From assembly GCF_026745355.1 (NCBI RefSeq), contig NC_079202.1, forward strand, positions 36,903,043-36,967,042: 64,000 nt of DNA, read 5' to 3'. The position numbers and the translations under genes are program-made. This DNA is from Beta vulgaris subsp. vulgaris (taxonomy: Eukaryota; Streptophyta; Magnoliopsida; Caryophyllales; Amaranthaceae). Under the pieces are notes generated by a model. It worked only from the letters and a program-made list of their open reading frames with translations, did not search any database and had not been told where the DNA came from. Positions 1 to 11,604 of this stretch are shown here, in pieces. Each line of letters opens with the position of its first letter. Within the stretch, counting starts at the first letter, position 1.

Positions 1-1534
1 TTAATGATAAAAATAACTTTTAAATATTTTTAAAGGGATCTAAAGTATTTTAAAGTTACTGGAATTTATTTGGAGTATCGATTTTAAATTCTAGCGGTTG
101 TTTTAGGCGGAGATTACTCTATAGGCGATTTTTAAGGTGTTAAAGGTGGCCTACCAATTTGTCTACACAAGGTACGTATATACCTATGTGTTGCTTGATG
201 TAGTATCATGATTTTAGGAAGGAAAAGTTATGTAGTATCATGTATACGAACTTTTTGTGTTCATATATGATTTCTATTATGGTTGGATTTTACATGTTTT
301 ATGCCTGTGTGCGAACATGTTAAGTATAAGCTTAATTATGAGTCGAATATCATGTTTGTATGGAATATCGATGCAAGCATGTTGGTTACGAACTTTATTT
401 ATTAACTCACATGGGGGAATTAATATATTTATTGAGTTGGATCATGTTTGAATCATGTGTTTCCTATATTATTATTTTCACTACTCTATGAGGACTGTGG
501 GCCTTATTTGATAAATTGATAAATTATGTATTTGAAAGGTGAGTTGGTTGTTGGCTAGGTTTAACAAATAAGAAGGATTGAAATAAGAAGAAATTAGTTT
601 TGGGTTGTATGTTGCATGATCACTTATCTAATCCTAAGATAAAAAGGAATTAAGTTGTCAATGTTTGATTATATGTATTTGTATTGCTTGTGTGTCATAA
701 CAAGTAATAATTGGCAAATCATGTAAAGTGCAACTTGGATAGAAATTAACTTAAGACTGGTGCACGTCTGAAGTTGGACAATCAGGAGTTGGGGTACATT
801 ATGAGCGTGTCATGGCTTTTTCTGGGAATTGGATTGATCACCGTTCCTATTTTTATTCAAAGGTTACTCGGTATCGCAGGTCATTATGGAATACGGAGTC
901 ACGCCCGTATTTCGTCTTTCTTGGTGAAGGTTGGTTCTTAGTTAGACAACTCGGTCCAATAACTATTCCTTTAAAGTAATAAAAAGATGGTTAAAGTTTA
1001 GTTTAGTAAAAGTTATTTGCATATTGTTGGATTATTTTGTTATTATTTATCGCTGCTTATTATTTATAGTATCATGTTAGAAATGTTTATTTATTATTAT
1101 GTAGTACTCAACTTTGCTGATTACATGCTTTGTTTGTCTGTGTTGATCATGGCTTTGCCTTATTGATCTTGTGATGACCCATTCTTGGTGACCAGATTCT
1201 TTAGTGCATTGACATCTACAAGTTTGCAGATGTTGCATCATGGGGATCTGGGAATGAAGAGCTTGTGTAATAGATTGATTTAATTATTATTTAGTAGATA
1301 CATTATATTAAGTTTAGTTTGAAGTTAACATTAATAGTGTTGTTTGGTTTTAAAGTACTTTATTTATTTATTTATTTATCATATTTCAATTCTAAAGTTT
1401 AGTTATGTGTTTTCCGCAGTAAAATTTTGAATAAGTCGATCGATACATTATCACACGGGCGATAGCTTTGATGATTATCTGAGTTTTATATTGAAAAGGT
1501 ATTTTGTTAAAGAGAGAATTATCGGGGTGTTACA
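1..1534 (+). repeat. 3' part of the 5' LTR, Ty3/gypsy element A
   Basis: This is the right-hand part of a long LTR whose beginning lies outside the window. It ends in GGGGTGTTACA, directly followed by a primer-binding-like site. The sequence is matched in reverse complement by the complete solo LTR at 12208-14710 (2503 bp): for example the blocks around 780-910 and 1400-1534 correspond to 12780-12930 and 12208-12340. By that comparison roughly 1 kb of this LTR is missing on the left. Long LTRs are common in Tekay/Del-type plant chromoviruses. Confidence 0.85.
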
Positions 1535-1537
1535 AAG

Positions 1538-1551
1538 TGGTATATGGGAGC
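1538..1551 (+). other. Degenerate primer binding site of element A
   Basis: TGGTATATGGGAGC lies 3 nt after the LTR end. It resembles the plant initiator-Met tRNA primer site (TGGTATCAGAGC) with a small insertion and substitutions. The position is right for minus-strand priming, but the site is no longer perfect. Confidence 0.6.
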
Positions 1552-2205
1552 TTTAGGTTATTTTCAAAAAATTTAGGCGCCTAACTTACTTTTTATTTAA
1601 ATAAACTTCTTAGAATTGAGCTCCTACTTATTCGTACAATAGGAATATATTATTTGGAACATTTAATTAGAGGCTCAAAATATTTAGTTGTTCGAATTTT
1701 TTTTTAAGCTTCAAACTTTTTTTTATTTTGTTCGGATTTTCTTTATGTTCGAATTTTTTTTTTTCGGAATCAAATTCTGAATTTTTTTTCGGTTCAAATT
1801 TTTTTTAGTGTTTGAAATTTTTATTTTCTTCTTCGGTATTGTCAAAGTCGAAATTCTTAGTCCGACACATTTGTTATTATTTTATTTTATTTTATTCAAA
1901 ATTATAATTCATATTCATTATTTTATTACTTTTAAGTTTTGCTTGTTGTATTGTGAGAATGGGTAGTATAGGAAGGGCATATAGGATAGATTTATTATAT
2001 GCCTGCATTAAATAGTTAGTTCAGCATGTCTGATCTATATCTTTCTTTCCTGCTAACTGTTTATATTTTTCTTCCCTGCTAACTGTTATATTCTTGTACC
2101 AATGTTGTTGGTGATAACTTTTTATTGTTTATTGTTGGGAATTGCGCTTAGGGAGAGTACTAAATATATTTATTCAACATGTTTATATGTTGTAGATCCC
2201 TAACC

Positions 2206-2606
2206 ATGTCTGCCAGGCAAGGTAATAGAGTAGAAACCTACAAAAATCCTATTGTCATAAGTGATGATGAAGGTAATGGCATTATTGAACCTGTCAATAA
2301 TAACTATACCAGAGTAGATTGGGATATGCGTTCTATATTAAGATCAGGTGTGGCCAGTGATGATGAGCTCATTGTGGAGTTCGACCGTGCTAGGGATAAG
2401 ACCAAATTAGATATTTATTGTGCTGTCTTCAGGTATGAAACTTATTCAGAGTCAGAGGATAATGAGCCTCAACTATAAGAAGATTTAAGAGACCAAATAA
2501 ATACGTCAACTATTACACTGAGGACATAAATGAGTTTGAAGATGAGATCTTCACGCCTGAACGGTACAAGAAATCTAAGGACAAGAATGATAATGTTGCA
2601 CCTTAG
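2206..2606 (+). pseudogene. Leader ORF between PBS and gag of element A
   Basis: A short, highly charged reading frame lies about 670 nt after the PBS and 470 nt before gag. The ATG at 2206 opens a 90-codon frame to the stop at 2476-2478. Another frame, open from 2478 to a stop at 2604-2606, continues in the same style (rich in K, R, E, D, Y, N), so one small indel probably split a protein of about 130 residues. Near residues 15-22 it reads PIVISDDE, a hydrophobic core followed by acidic residues, which is the shape of a SUMO-interacting motif. I recognise no family. Chromoviruses usually lack an ORF upstream of gag, so it may be accessory. It could also be a chance ORF in the leader. Confidence 0.45.
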
Positions 2607-3074
2607 ATCATTATTTATGTATTTGTATTAAGGAATAATAATATAGTAATGTTAAATAGTTGGCCAAGAATGATTAGATTTGTTTTATAGTATTTTTGTT
2701 TTAGGAAAATATAATGTTATAGTTATAACAATTATTTAATAATACCCTTTTGGAGGAATAAAAGTGAAACGTTTATTTATTCGAGTGAGCAAGAATTTAT
2801 TCTGGGCACGTGTTGGAAATCTTTTTATTATTTAAATTTTTATAATGTGATTAAATTTTTGTTTGTTTCCACGTGTGTGTTTTGATGTGAATATTTTCTC
2901 ATGGATGATTATGTGGTTGCCAAAGAACATTTTATGTTGTACTTGGAACTGTTTGAGAAATTGTTTGTTAATGCGATCTTGTTTGATCAAATCAAATGTT
3001 GCCTTCTTAGATTGGCATATAAGTTATATTGAAACCTAAAGTAGAGTTACATTACTATCAGGTCACGCAGTAGG

Positions 3075-4072
3075 ATGGCTAACAACAACGACCTAGCTAC
3101 TGCTTTTCACCTCTTGATGGAAAAATTGACTCAGGAGAGAGCTGATCGTCCTGCTACTGCTGGGGACATGTTTGAAAGGTTAGCTAAGGTTAAGCCACCG
3201 TACTATAAGGGGCAAGCTGATCCTACCTTCCTAGAAAACTGGATTAGGGAGTTTGAGAAAATCTTTGGGGCTGTGAATTGTCTAGAGAATATGAGAGTGG
3301 GTCAAGCTGTGTTGTACCTTAAGGATGATGCTGATTTGTGGTGGAGAGAAAATGGAGCTAGACTGAGTGTTGTGGAAGGATTCAATTGGGATGCTTTTGT
3401 GAGTGCCTTAAGGAGGAAGTTTTACCCTGTGTTTATAAGGAAGCAGAAGGCCGAAGAATTCATTAACTTTAGGATGGGTAGTATGACCATCTCTGAGTAT
3501 TATAGTAAATTCATAGCACTATCGAGGTTTGCACCTGAGGTTGTAGCTACTGAGGAGTTGAAGGCTCAGAGGTTTGAGCAAGGCTTGACTGATGAGATAC
3601 AACTGGGGTTAGGAGGTGAGACCTTTACATCCCTAGATGTTGTGTATTGGAGAGCCTCCCACATTAATGGACTCCAGTCGAGGTGGGATTAAAATAATGT
3701 TGTGATAGGTGAGAAAGGAAGGATTCTAATGCTGGGGGAAACGAGGGGAATTTCAAGAAAAAGATGAATGGAAATTTCCAAGGGAGGAACAACCAGGATA
3801 ACCGCAATAGGGGTCGAGTTGCAAGAGTGTATCACTGCCAGAAATGTAACAACAACCACCCTAGTAGAGACTGTAGGGGAGACCCAGTGACTTGTAACTA
3901 CTGCCAGAAGAAGGCCAATGTAGACTGTGAGGTTCAGAAGGTAGTATTGAGAAACCTTTTGGGAAAATTGACCTCCTATAGACGTTTTGGGAAGCAGAAG
4001 AACTTTGGGGTTATTTCTGTGATGCAAGTGAGGAATTTTGATGAAAAGGGTTGTGAATTATTTTTCCAGTAA
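3075..4072 (+). pseudogene. gag: Gag of element A (chromovirus-like)
   Basis: The gag core is in one frame from the ATG at 3075 to a stop at 3690-3692. It has the retrotransposon gag pattern: a helix-rich N-terminus, then FLENWIREFEKIF, DADLWWRE and FYPVFIRKQKAEEF, then MTISEYYSKF. A separate frame after 3764 carries the nucleocapsid: CQKCNNNHPSRDC (about 3835-3873), one residue short of a standard CX2CX4HX4C knuckle, and then CNYCQKK. Gag packages element RNA into cytoplasmic particles. The knuckle spacing and following cysteines resemble Tekay/Del-type gag. After about 3920 the sequence jumps to the linker just before RT; no DTG/DSG protease is visible, so protease was probably lost by internal deletion. 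Confidence 0.85.
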
Positions 4073-4089
4073 TGTGCAGGATGTGATAA

Positions 4090-5161
4090 AGAAGTTGAAG
4101 TGAATATTGAGGATGTTTTAATTGTGAATGAGTTTATGGATTTATTTCCGAGTGAAATTTCAGGTATGCCGCCTGCGAGAGCAGTTGAGTTCACCATAGG
4201 CTTAGCTCTTAGAATTGCACCTATATCTAAGGCACCCTATAGAATGGCACCACCTGAGATGAGTGAGCTGAAGATGCAATTGCAAGAATGACTGGATAAG
4301 GGTTATATTAGGCCTAGTGCATCACCTTGGGGACCTCTTGTGTTGTTTGTGAAGTAAAAGGATGAAAGTATGAGGTTGTGTATTGACTATAGGGAACTAA
4401 CCAATGTAACCATCAAGAACAAGTATCCTTTGCCTAGAATAGATGACCTGTTCGACCAGCGGAATGGAGCGAGTGTGTTCTCAAAGATTGATTTACGTTC
4501 GGGGTATCACTAATTGAGGGTATCAGATAAGGATGTACCTAAGACTGGCTTTAGAGCGTGTTATGATCGCTATGAGTTCACTGTAATGCCATTTGGGTTA
4601 GCCAATGCTCCTGCTATATATATGAACTTAATGAATAGGATCTTCCATAAGTTTCTAGATAAGTTTGTGGTGGTTTTCATTGATGACATACTAATATATT
4701 CGAGGAACAAGGTAGAGCATGATGAGCACTTGAGGATTATTTTGGAGACGCTTAGGATGAATCAATCATATGCCAAGTTCTCTAAGTGTGAGTTTCGTTT
4801 GGAGACAATAGCGTTTTTGGGTCATTATGTGTCCAAGGAAGGAGTCTATGTAGATCCTGCTAAGATTAAAGTTGTGAGTGAGTGTCCATCTCCAAAGAAT
4901 GTGTCAGATATTAGAAGTTTCCTAGGTCTAGTTGGCTATTATAGGAGATCTGTGAGAGATTTCTCGAAGATAGCGAGGCTCATGACCAAGTTGATGAAGA
5001 AAGCGTCAAAATTTGAGTGGAGTGACAAGTATGAGGAAGCCTTTCAGATTTTGAAGGAACGTTTAACCTCTGCGCCTGTTTTGACCTTGCCTGATGGGAA
5101 TGAGGGATTTGAGGTGTATAGTGATGCTTCGAAGAATGGTTTGGGATGTGTGTTACAATAG
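4090..5161 (+). pseudogene. pol: Reverse transcriptase of element A
   Basis: Typical Ty3/gypsy RT blocks are seen in order: the linker ending in APYRMAPPEMSELK (about 4230-4275), LCIDYREL (about 4378), KIDLRSGYH (about 4488), [13 protein letters not shown] (about 4575), the catalytic [12 protein letters not shown] (about 4670-4705), [11 protein letters not shown] (about 4815) and [12 protein letters not shown] (about 4912-4950). Stops interrupt it near 4289, 4356 and 4512. Several read as single C-to-T type changes of Gln codons, as in old methylated DNA. The enzyme would copy element RNA into cDNA. It cannot be made from this copy. Confidence 0.9.
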
Positions 5162-5470
5162 AATGGGAAGGTAACTGCGTATGCTTCGCGTCAGTTGAAA
5201 CCTTATAAGGCTAATTACTCTACCCACGATCTAGAGTTAGCTGCCATAGTGTTTGCATTGAAAATTTGGAGACATTACCTCTATGGGGTAACTTGTAAGA
5301 TATTTACCGACCATAAAAGCTTGAAGTACATTTTCACCCAAAAAGACCTCAATATGAAGCAAAGGAGATGGTTGAAGGTGATTAAGGATTAGAATCTAGA
5401 CATCCGGTATCATGAGGGGAAAACAAATGTAGTTGCCGATGCCTTGAGTAGGAAATCGAGTCATAGCGTG
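5162..5470 (+). pseudogene. pol: RNase H of element A
   Basis: After a stop that interrupts the VYSDAS region at 5159-5161, the frame shows [20 protein letters not shown] (about 5222-5280) and then [10 protein letters not shown], the usual Ty3/gypsy RNase H motifs. The domain closes with the GKTNVVADALSRKS-like tether (about 5415-5460) that precedes integrase. A TAG at 5390-5392 interrupts it. RNase H removes RNA from RNA:DNA hybrids during cDNA synthesis. Confidence 0.85.
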
Positions 5471-6155
5471 AGTGCCTTGATAGTCCCTGAGGAGTTGTGT
5501 CGAGATATACAAAGGCAAAGCCTAGAAATTTTAAATCCTAGGGAAAGTGAGGTAAGACTGAGCGCTTTATCTTTGGGGTTGTCAGTTTTCGACGAGATCA
5601 AAGGGGGTCAAGTTGGGGATGAGCACCTAGGTAAGATTAAGGAGAAAATGAAGCAAGGTAAGGAAGCCGACTTTAAGATCCGTGATGATGGAAGTTTGAG
5701 GTTTAAGGAAAGGTAGTGTGTACCACAAAAATGTAATGACCTCAAGAGACGTCTTATGGATGAGTGGCATAACACTCTATATTCTTTGCACCCTAGGGGT
5801 GACAAGTGGTACAAAGACCTTAAGGGTATCTATTGGTGGCCAAATATGAAGCGAGAGGTAGCTGAATATGTGTCTAAGTGCCTATCCTGTCAGATTGTGA
5901 AAGATAGATCATAAGAGACCCATGGGGAAGCTTTAATCCTTAGAGGTTCCTGGATGGAAGTGGGATTCTATTTCTACGAATTTTGTGACTGCTTTGCCTA
6001 GGACGAGGAGTGGTAATGATAATATTTGGGTTATTGTGCATAGATTGACAAAATTTGCCGTATTTATACCTAATAAAGAGACATGGAAAAAGAAGCAACT
6101 TGCAAAGACGTACATTAGGCATGTGTTAGAGATTGCATGGGGTTCCAAAGGATAT
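5471..6155 (+). pseudogene. pol: Integrase of element A, truncated
   Basis: The linker region (5471-5716) leads to a degraded zinc-binding N-terminus with YWWPNMKREVAEYV and CLSCQ (about 5830-5892). The start of the catalytic core follows (WEFISTNFVTALP-like, about 5960-6000), and then HGVPKDII (about 6136-6159). In Ty3/gypsy integrases that last motif sits just before the second catalytic Asp. Sequence identity to element A stops there: the DDE remainder, the C-terminus and any chromodomain are absent, and the text changes to a different element. Non-functional. Confidence 0.8.
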
Positions 6156-6159
6156 CATT

Positions 6160-6475
6160 TTGGAAATTTTGGAAAAAGGTCCAATTAAATCTTGGGACAA
6201 CATTAAAGATGAGTATAGCCTTTTAGAAGACGTCCCTACTAGGGTGGGAAAGTTCTATATTCCTGTTGATTTTGTTGTGCTTGATATGGAGGAGGCCGAT
6301 GCCCAAATTCCTATTATTCTTGGTAGGCCGTTTTTGTGTACTGTTGGTGCTACTATAGATGTCAAGTTTGGGTCTTTGACTTTGAATGTTGGTGATGATA
6401 ATGTCACTTTTAAACAAACCAATGTTGTTAATAAGTCTCCTATGCTTGAGCAAACTTAGTGCAGGATGGATATTC
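6160..6475 (+). pseudogene. pol: Aspartic protease remnant, Athila-like element B
   Basis: The frame contains KFYIPVDFVVLDMEE and then IPIILGRPFL (about 6250-6340), then VDVK-like and NVGDDNVTFK segments. It matches the protease C-terminal half of the Athila element at 46204-46653 almost word for word (there on the - strand). The DxG active-site half is missing because the junction with element A cuts it off. The following 6475-6600 stretch still resembles the linker after protease in the - strand Athila copy. RT, RNase H and integrase of element B are missing, so there is a second deletion at about 6600. Confidence 0.8.
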
Positions 6476-6599
6476 TTGAGGAGGTTGTTCTATTTGCACT
6501 CTCGTAGATGCTTTGTGTTGACTTTCTAGAGGTTGCACTTACTACGGATGTTTCCCCAGGCATCAATGCTGAAGTCGAGGCCTGCATTATCGATTTAGA

Positions 6600-8396
6600 G
6601 GGACCTTAGGTTGAAAAGGGAAAAAGATCAGTGGTTATGGATAATGTGCATTCTACCTATGCACCTGAGGTAACATGCCCGATTGTAAGCCAGAGTGGCA
6701 GTCTTATAAGGAGGAAAATGTTTGATGAGGGGGGCACTCATTGGCAAAACCCTATGATTTGAGATTGAGGAGGTAATGTGATCGTGCGGGACCTTTATAA
6801 ACCAGCGCTGTACGGGAGGCAACCCGTAGTTGTTTTTTTTCCTTATCTCTTTTATTTTTAACATTTTTTTCCCTTTTAGAGAGTTAGAGAGCGGGAGAAT
6901 ACTAATGATAAATTATTCTTTGAGCATCGTCCTATAGTTCATCTTGCGGCACTGAGGACATTACCACGTTCAACTTGGGGGATCGAGGATTTCTGTATGT
7001 ATTTTCTCTCTCTTTTACTGCCTTTTAGTGTAGATTTTTTGCTTTCTAAGGATAGATTTATTTGCTTTAAAAAAAAAGGACAAAAAGTTGCTGAAAAAAA
7101 TACAAACCCCATGCTGTATTTTGATAGAAAAATGATTTGACTTTGTTTTCTGGATAGCTTGGCATTTGTGATTATGAGGCTATGATGTGATGTTTGATTG
7201 TTATGACTATGAGCAGATTATGATGATTATACACTGCATTTGACTGTTGCCTGAAATGGTTAGACTACGAGGCTTATCTATTACATATTCGATTCATGTC
7301 ATTATCTAGTATGTTTCTTTTTGTTAGTTCCTCATTAGCTGACTGATCTTGACTTTGACAACGTACTTATTGATATATGATGACTTGTAGCAATTGATAA
7401 GATAGAGGCATTCTTTTGTCTGATTCTCGAGCCTTAGGGTGATTTTTTTATATACTATATATTATCCTCCTTAGCCCCGTTGAGCCTAATGACTATTTTA
7501 TGTTACTAAGCCTCATTACATGCCCATGTCCCTTATTCTAGTTAGTTTATAAGATAGTTTTTATGAGTACTTGGGATGAAGATGATTGTATTTTGTATGG
7601 TTCGAATTATGAGAAAAAGAAAAGAATAAACAAAGAGAGAAATAAATGTGATTGTTAGATCGAAAAATGGTAAAGAAAAAGAAAAGAAAGATTGAAAAAG
7701 TTCAAAGTTCCTTCTTTCACATTGCTTGCAAAGAAAAATCCATTACATTGCTTCAAGGATGGGTTTCTTGAAGATTTTATTGATTCATAGAGTTGGGACA
7801 TTGTTATTGGTTTTGTGTTTTGGATGATGCATAAGACTCACTTGGCCTTGTTTCAGTGACTTTTGCTCCCCCATTCTTGGTTTTTCCACCAAATTTCCTA
7901 TACATATTCCCTACCCTTAAAGCCCCATTATAACCCTGAAAAAGTCCTTTTAAGATTACGTTTACATTATTTATTGGATTGATGTGGAATCAGTTTTACA
8001 AAGTTAAAGATTATGTCTGCTAATTAAGTCGACTTGATTAGGATGAGCGATTATACCCTCTTAAACACATGAGAGTTTGAGTGGGAAGGGATATTTTTGG
8101 GTCAAGTCGGTGAGTGTTCGGGCACATTCTTTACCTGCAAGATTGAGAGGAGTAACACCTTGGTGAGCACCCTTTCAGGATGTGCATGTCATGTAAGGCA
8201 ACCGAGATTGACAATTTACTTGGGTGATTGGTAGTTATATTAATCTGAACATTTGACCTTGTATTTTGCCTGCTTGAATGGTTCTTAGTCATGAATTTTT
8301 TTGAACTGTGATTATCCTATATGAGGGGTGAGGCAATTTTTTCCATGTTCATGTGTTGTTTGCTTGAGGACAAGCAAAGGTTTAACTTGGGGAGTT
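6600..8396 (+). other. 3' non-coding part of element B with polypurine tract
   Basis: No coding frame is convincing here. The landmark GTGCGGGACC...TATAAACCAGCGC...GGGAGGCAACCCG (6783-6828) is shared with the - strand Athila copy at 43013-43060, where it follows integrase. The rest resembles the Athila 3' region at 36833-38400. It ends with GAGGACAAGCAAAGG and then AACTTGGGGAGTT (8366-8396), the polypurine tract immediately before the LTR. No env-like ORF is visible, unlike in the second Athila copy. Confidence 0.75.
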
Positions 8397-9870
8397 TGAT
8401 ATATCACATTTATATATAGTTTTTAGATGCATTTTGATTGCATTTATAACTCCTTTTCGAGCATTTAGGTGCATAATGGCATGAATTACGTAACTTGTGC
8501 TCTACTACTCCCCGTTTGCGTGTTTCAATGACTTTCAGGTTATTTTGATGCAAATTGATTATGATTATCTAAGATAAATCCGGTTGATCATTGAGGATGA
8601 AGATAGCTTGCACAAGGATCACGATGCATCTGTTTAGGAAAATTTTGAGTTAGAATAAAGCAAAGAGTTAGTGAAAGAAGTGCCAAAACTGACACCTGTT
8701 CACTATATTGATCATAACTATTGACAGAATATTGATAATCAAGAAATTCTAGTTGGGTTGGAAACTAAATTTCAATGGCTTTCCAATGATAGGTCACACA
8801 CCTAAAGAGAACTTCTAGTTTGAGAGATACATCCTTCGCAAGTTGATGCAAAATCGCAGTTTTCCCACCCGGTAGACCGGAGAGACGAGAACTCCTTAAG
8901 CATACAAGCCAAATAGCCCGGTTGACCGGGCAAAAAGAGGCCAAATTTTCTTATGCGCCCGACCGGGCGAAATTGTTCCCTTGCTCGTAAGTTCACGGCA
9001 ACGTCGCCCGACCTGGTGGTTTTTCAAGAACATTAAGTTTTTTGTCTTTTTTAGCCGGTTTTGTAAAAATTATAAAGAGGTTTTTCATTTTAGGTTTAAA
9101 CACTTAGTTTTCTCTCGCTACTTTGGTATTAACTCTTTGCTTTGAAGATTATAAAGATTTTTGATTTCATTTTCATTGTTTTTCAATCATTTAGTATTCC
9201 TTTTTACTTTGTTTAATTTGATGAATTCTTCTACTTGCATTATGTTTATTGAGTTTATTATTATTATTATGAGTGAGTTGTCTTTTTCTAGGGCTTAGTG
9301 AGGGAAGCCATGTTTATACCTATTTTTTATTGTGGTTTAAAGTTCTTCGATATTTGAATTGAATTAGAGTAATTCCTATTGATTTGTTATGCTTGTTTAT
9401 TCATGTAATTGTGTGCAATATCACGGGTTATGTTTAGCTAACAGGAGTTAGAATCGAAAATCATACTCAATAGAGGCTTGGTACAATAGGTATGACTGAT
9501 TATGTTGAGCAACCCGTACTAACATATCTTGATCTAAGAGTTGTTAAGGCCCGACCGTAGGATTAACAAAATACTATAATTGTTCGAACCTCAATCCAAG
9601 TATTGTTGAACTATATTGTAGTGATTAAATTGGTATAAGGATGGTGGACCGATCGATTGCCGTAGGTTTTTAATTATTTGATAAACTTACATCTTTTCGT
9701 GTTCTAGTTTATTCTATAGTTTAGTTATTAATTATTCAATCAACTTCCTCTCTTGAAGTAGTTAAATAATTGAGCATAAATCTATAGAACTCCTCTCTCT
9801 ATGGATCAACCTGTATTCGCCAATTTCTACTAAACAGACACCGTGCACTTGCGATATATATTTTAAAACT
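8397..9870 (+). repeat. 3' LTR of Athila-like element B (right end approximate)
   Basis: It begins TGATATATCAC right after the polypurine tract. Between 8868 and 9015 it holds several palindromic GC-rich units (GCCCGACCGGGC type). A TATA-like TTATAAAGAG follows at about 9070. The end carries CTCTATGGATCAACC and ACACCGTGCACTTGCGATATA (9800-9860), typical of the LTR tail of this group. The exact end and the target duplication are not clear. Confidence 0.7.
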
Positions 9871-11604
9871 CATTAAGTATTTAAGGCTGTGTAAATTGAA
9901 GGTATTAAATTGGTTTTGAATTGGCAAAATTTTTTTTATGAAACGGAGAAGTAAATATTTTGGAGGGAAATGAATTTGGTGCCAAAAAATCCCCTTCCTT
10001 GATTCCCTCCACTTGGGCGTGGGATATTAGAAGGAAAATGGGACAATGGTCCCTCTTTTGTCTCTCCTTTCTTCTCTTCAATCCCATGTGCAATGGTCCC
10101 TACGACCTTTAATCCCCCACCCTTACTTTTGCTTAATCATCAACTAAAATTTTTCCTAGGGAATCGAGTTTTTCAAAAGTGTAATATGTAAAAGAAAGGA
10201 GGAAGTATAGTTTTTAATCATATAAAATAAGAGATATTAATGCTTATAGTTACACATCAAAAAGCATAGCCAAAGGAATGTTTCAAGTAATTAATATAAA
10301 AATCGAGGAAGCATTAATGTTGGGATCCTCATCACATCTAAAATCAATAATCATCTTACTCGTATCAAACCCTTCTATAATTAGTTAATTAGAAATTTTC
10401 ACAATAAGGTCACTAGTTCAATTATGTTTAGAAAGACAGTTAAATGATCAATTGAGTTTGTATATTACAGTTTAGTATACTATATATCTATGATGCTATA
10501 ATTAATCATTATGTTGTTTTAGATGGTACAAAATCTCTTTATTCAGTTCTAGATACAATCAAACACCCTATTAATTTATTTGTCAATGCACTTTTATAAC
10601 CTCAATTATATTTCATTACATATTAGTAACAAACATACCAATTGAGTATTAATAAAGTATTAATTGAGACAAATAAAAAAAAGACCCAGATGACTATACT
10701 CTTTTTTTAGATATTTACAAGATTCTCTCTAATTGTGAATAGTTTCAAGATTCTAAATAAGAAAAATAAAAGAATACAAAGGGAGTATAAGCTAAGCGAT
10801 GAATATACACATATGTATATATCTACTAGTACAATTACTTTTGGTTACCTCTTGAATCACACAATATGGTGACGAGTGATGATAATTTTTGTCAATAATG
10901 TTTGAAGATGACCAATATTATTAGGGATGTAGGAAGGGACTTTGAAGTTAAATGTTATTGGAAGCTTCATTATATGTTTTTGTTATAATATATTATGGAT
11001 ATGATGTTATCTTCACTTTTGCAATGAATCCAGGTGATGTGTTTACTCGTTATTGATGGATCGAGTGGAACAAATACAAGTAACACTCCAACCGATCCAT
11101 TTCCATCCAAACCCATGTACCATGATCTGTCGGCATACATATGATAAATATTAATTTTAGAAGGTCATATCTCTCATGTTTCTCATCCATTCGATGCATG
11201 CGACATATTATTGAAAATATACCGACCTCTATATTCATGTCTAAGTGGTTCACCAACAAATGAAATCTACAAAGAAATGTATGACTTTCAAAATTCAACT
11301 ATATATGGAGAATCGAAAATCATGTACATATTCCAAAAGTGTCTTCTACCATTTCATCAACTCTGCTCGTGAGCGAAATGGTATAAGCTTGCCTGATTGA
11401 GAGACTAATTGGTCAAAGATGAGACACTACCATAGTGATATGGGAGTCCTACATGAAAAGGGATTTCGCTCAACGGATTCAAGGTTGAAGAAGGTCCCAC
11501 AGGTTCAGTTTTACGTCGATTCAAGTGGTCAGTGAATTTGGTTTAGAACGTTGTGACTGTTTGGTTCCTATCTATCGTTGAAACACTTAATTCCACCAAA
11601 AAGT
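9871..11604. other. AT-rich intergenic DNA, no gene seen
   Basis: No ORF here looks like a known protein. At about 10195-10215 and 10775-10795 there are GGAGGAAGTATA/AAAGGGAGTATA-like phrases resembling decayed MITE termini, too weak to call. 11040-11300 and 11330-11560 are of more even base composition and may be old gene or element remnants; I do not recognise them. Confidence 0.5.

Noticed and set aside
11050..11298. 82-codon ORF on the - strand as a host gene exon
   Set aside because: Composition is more gene-like than the surroundings, but I recognise no domain and find no convincing splice or start context.
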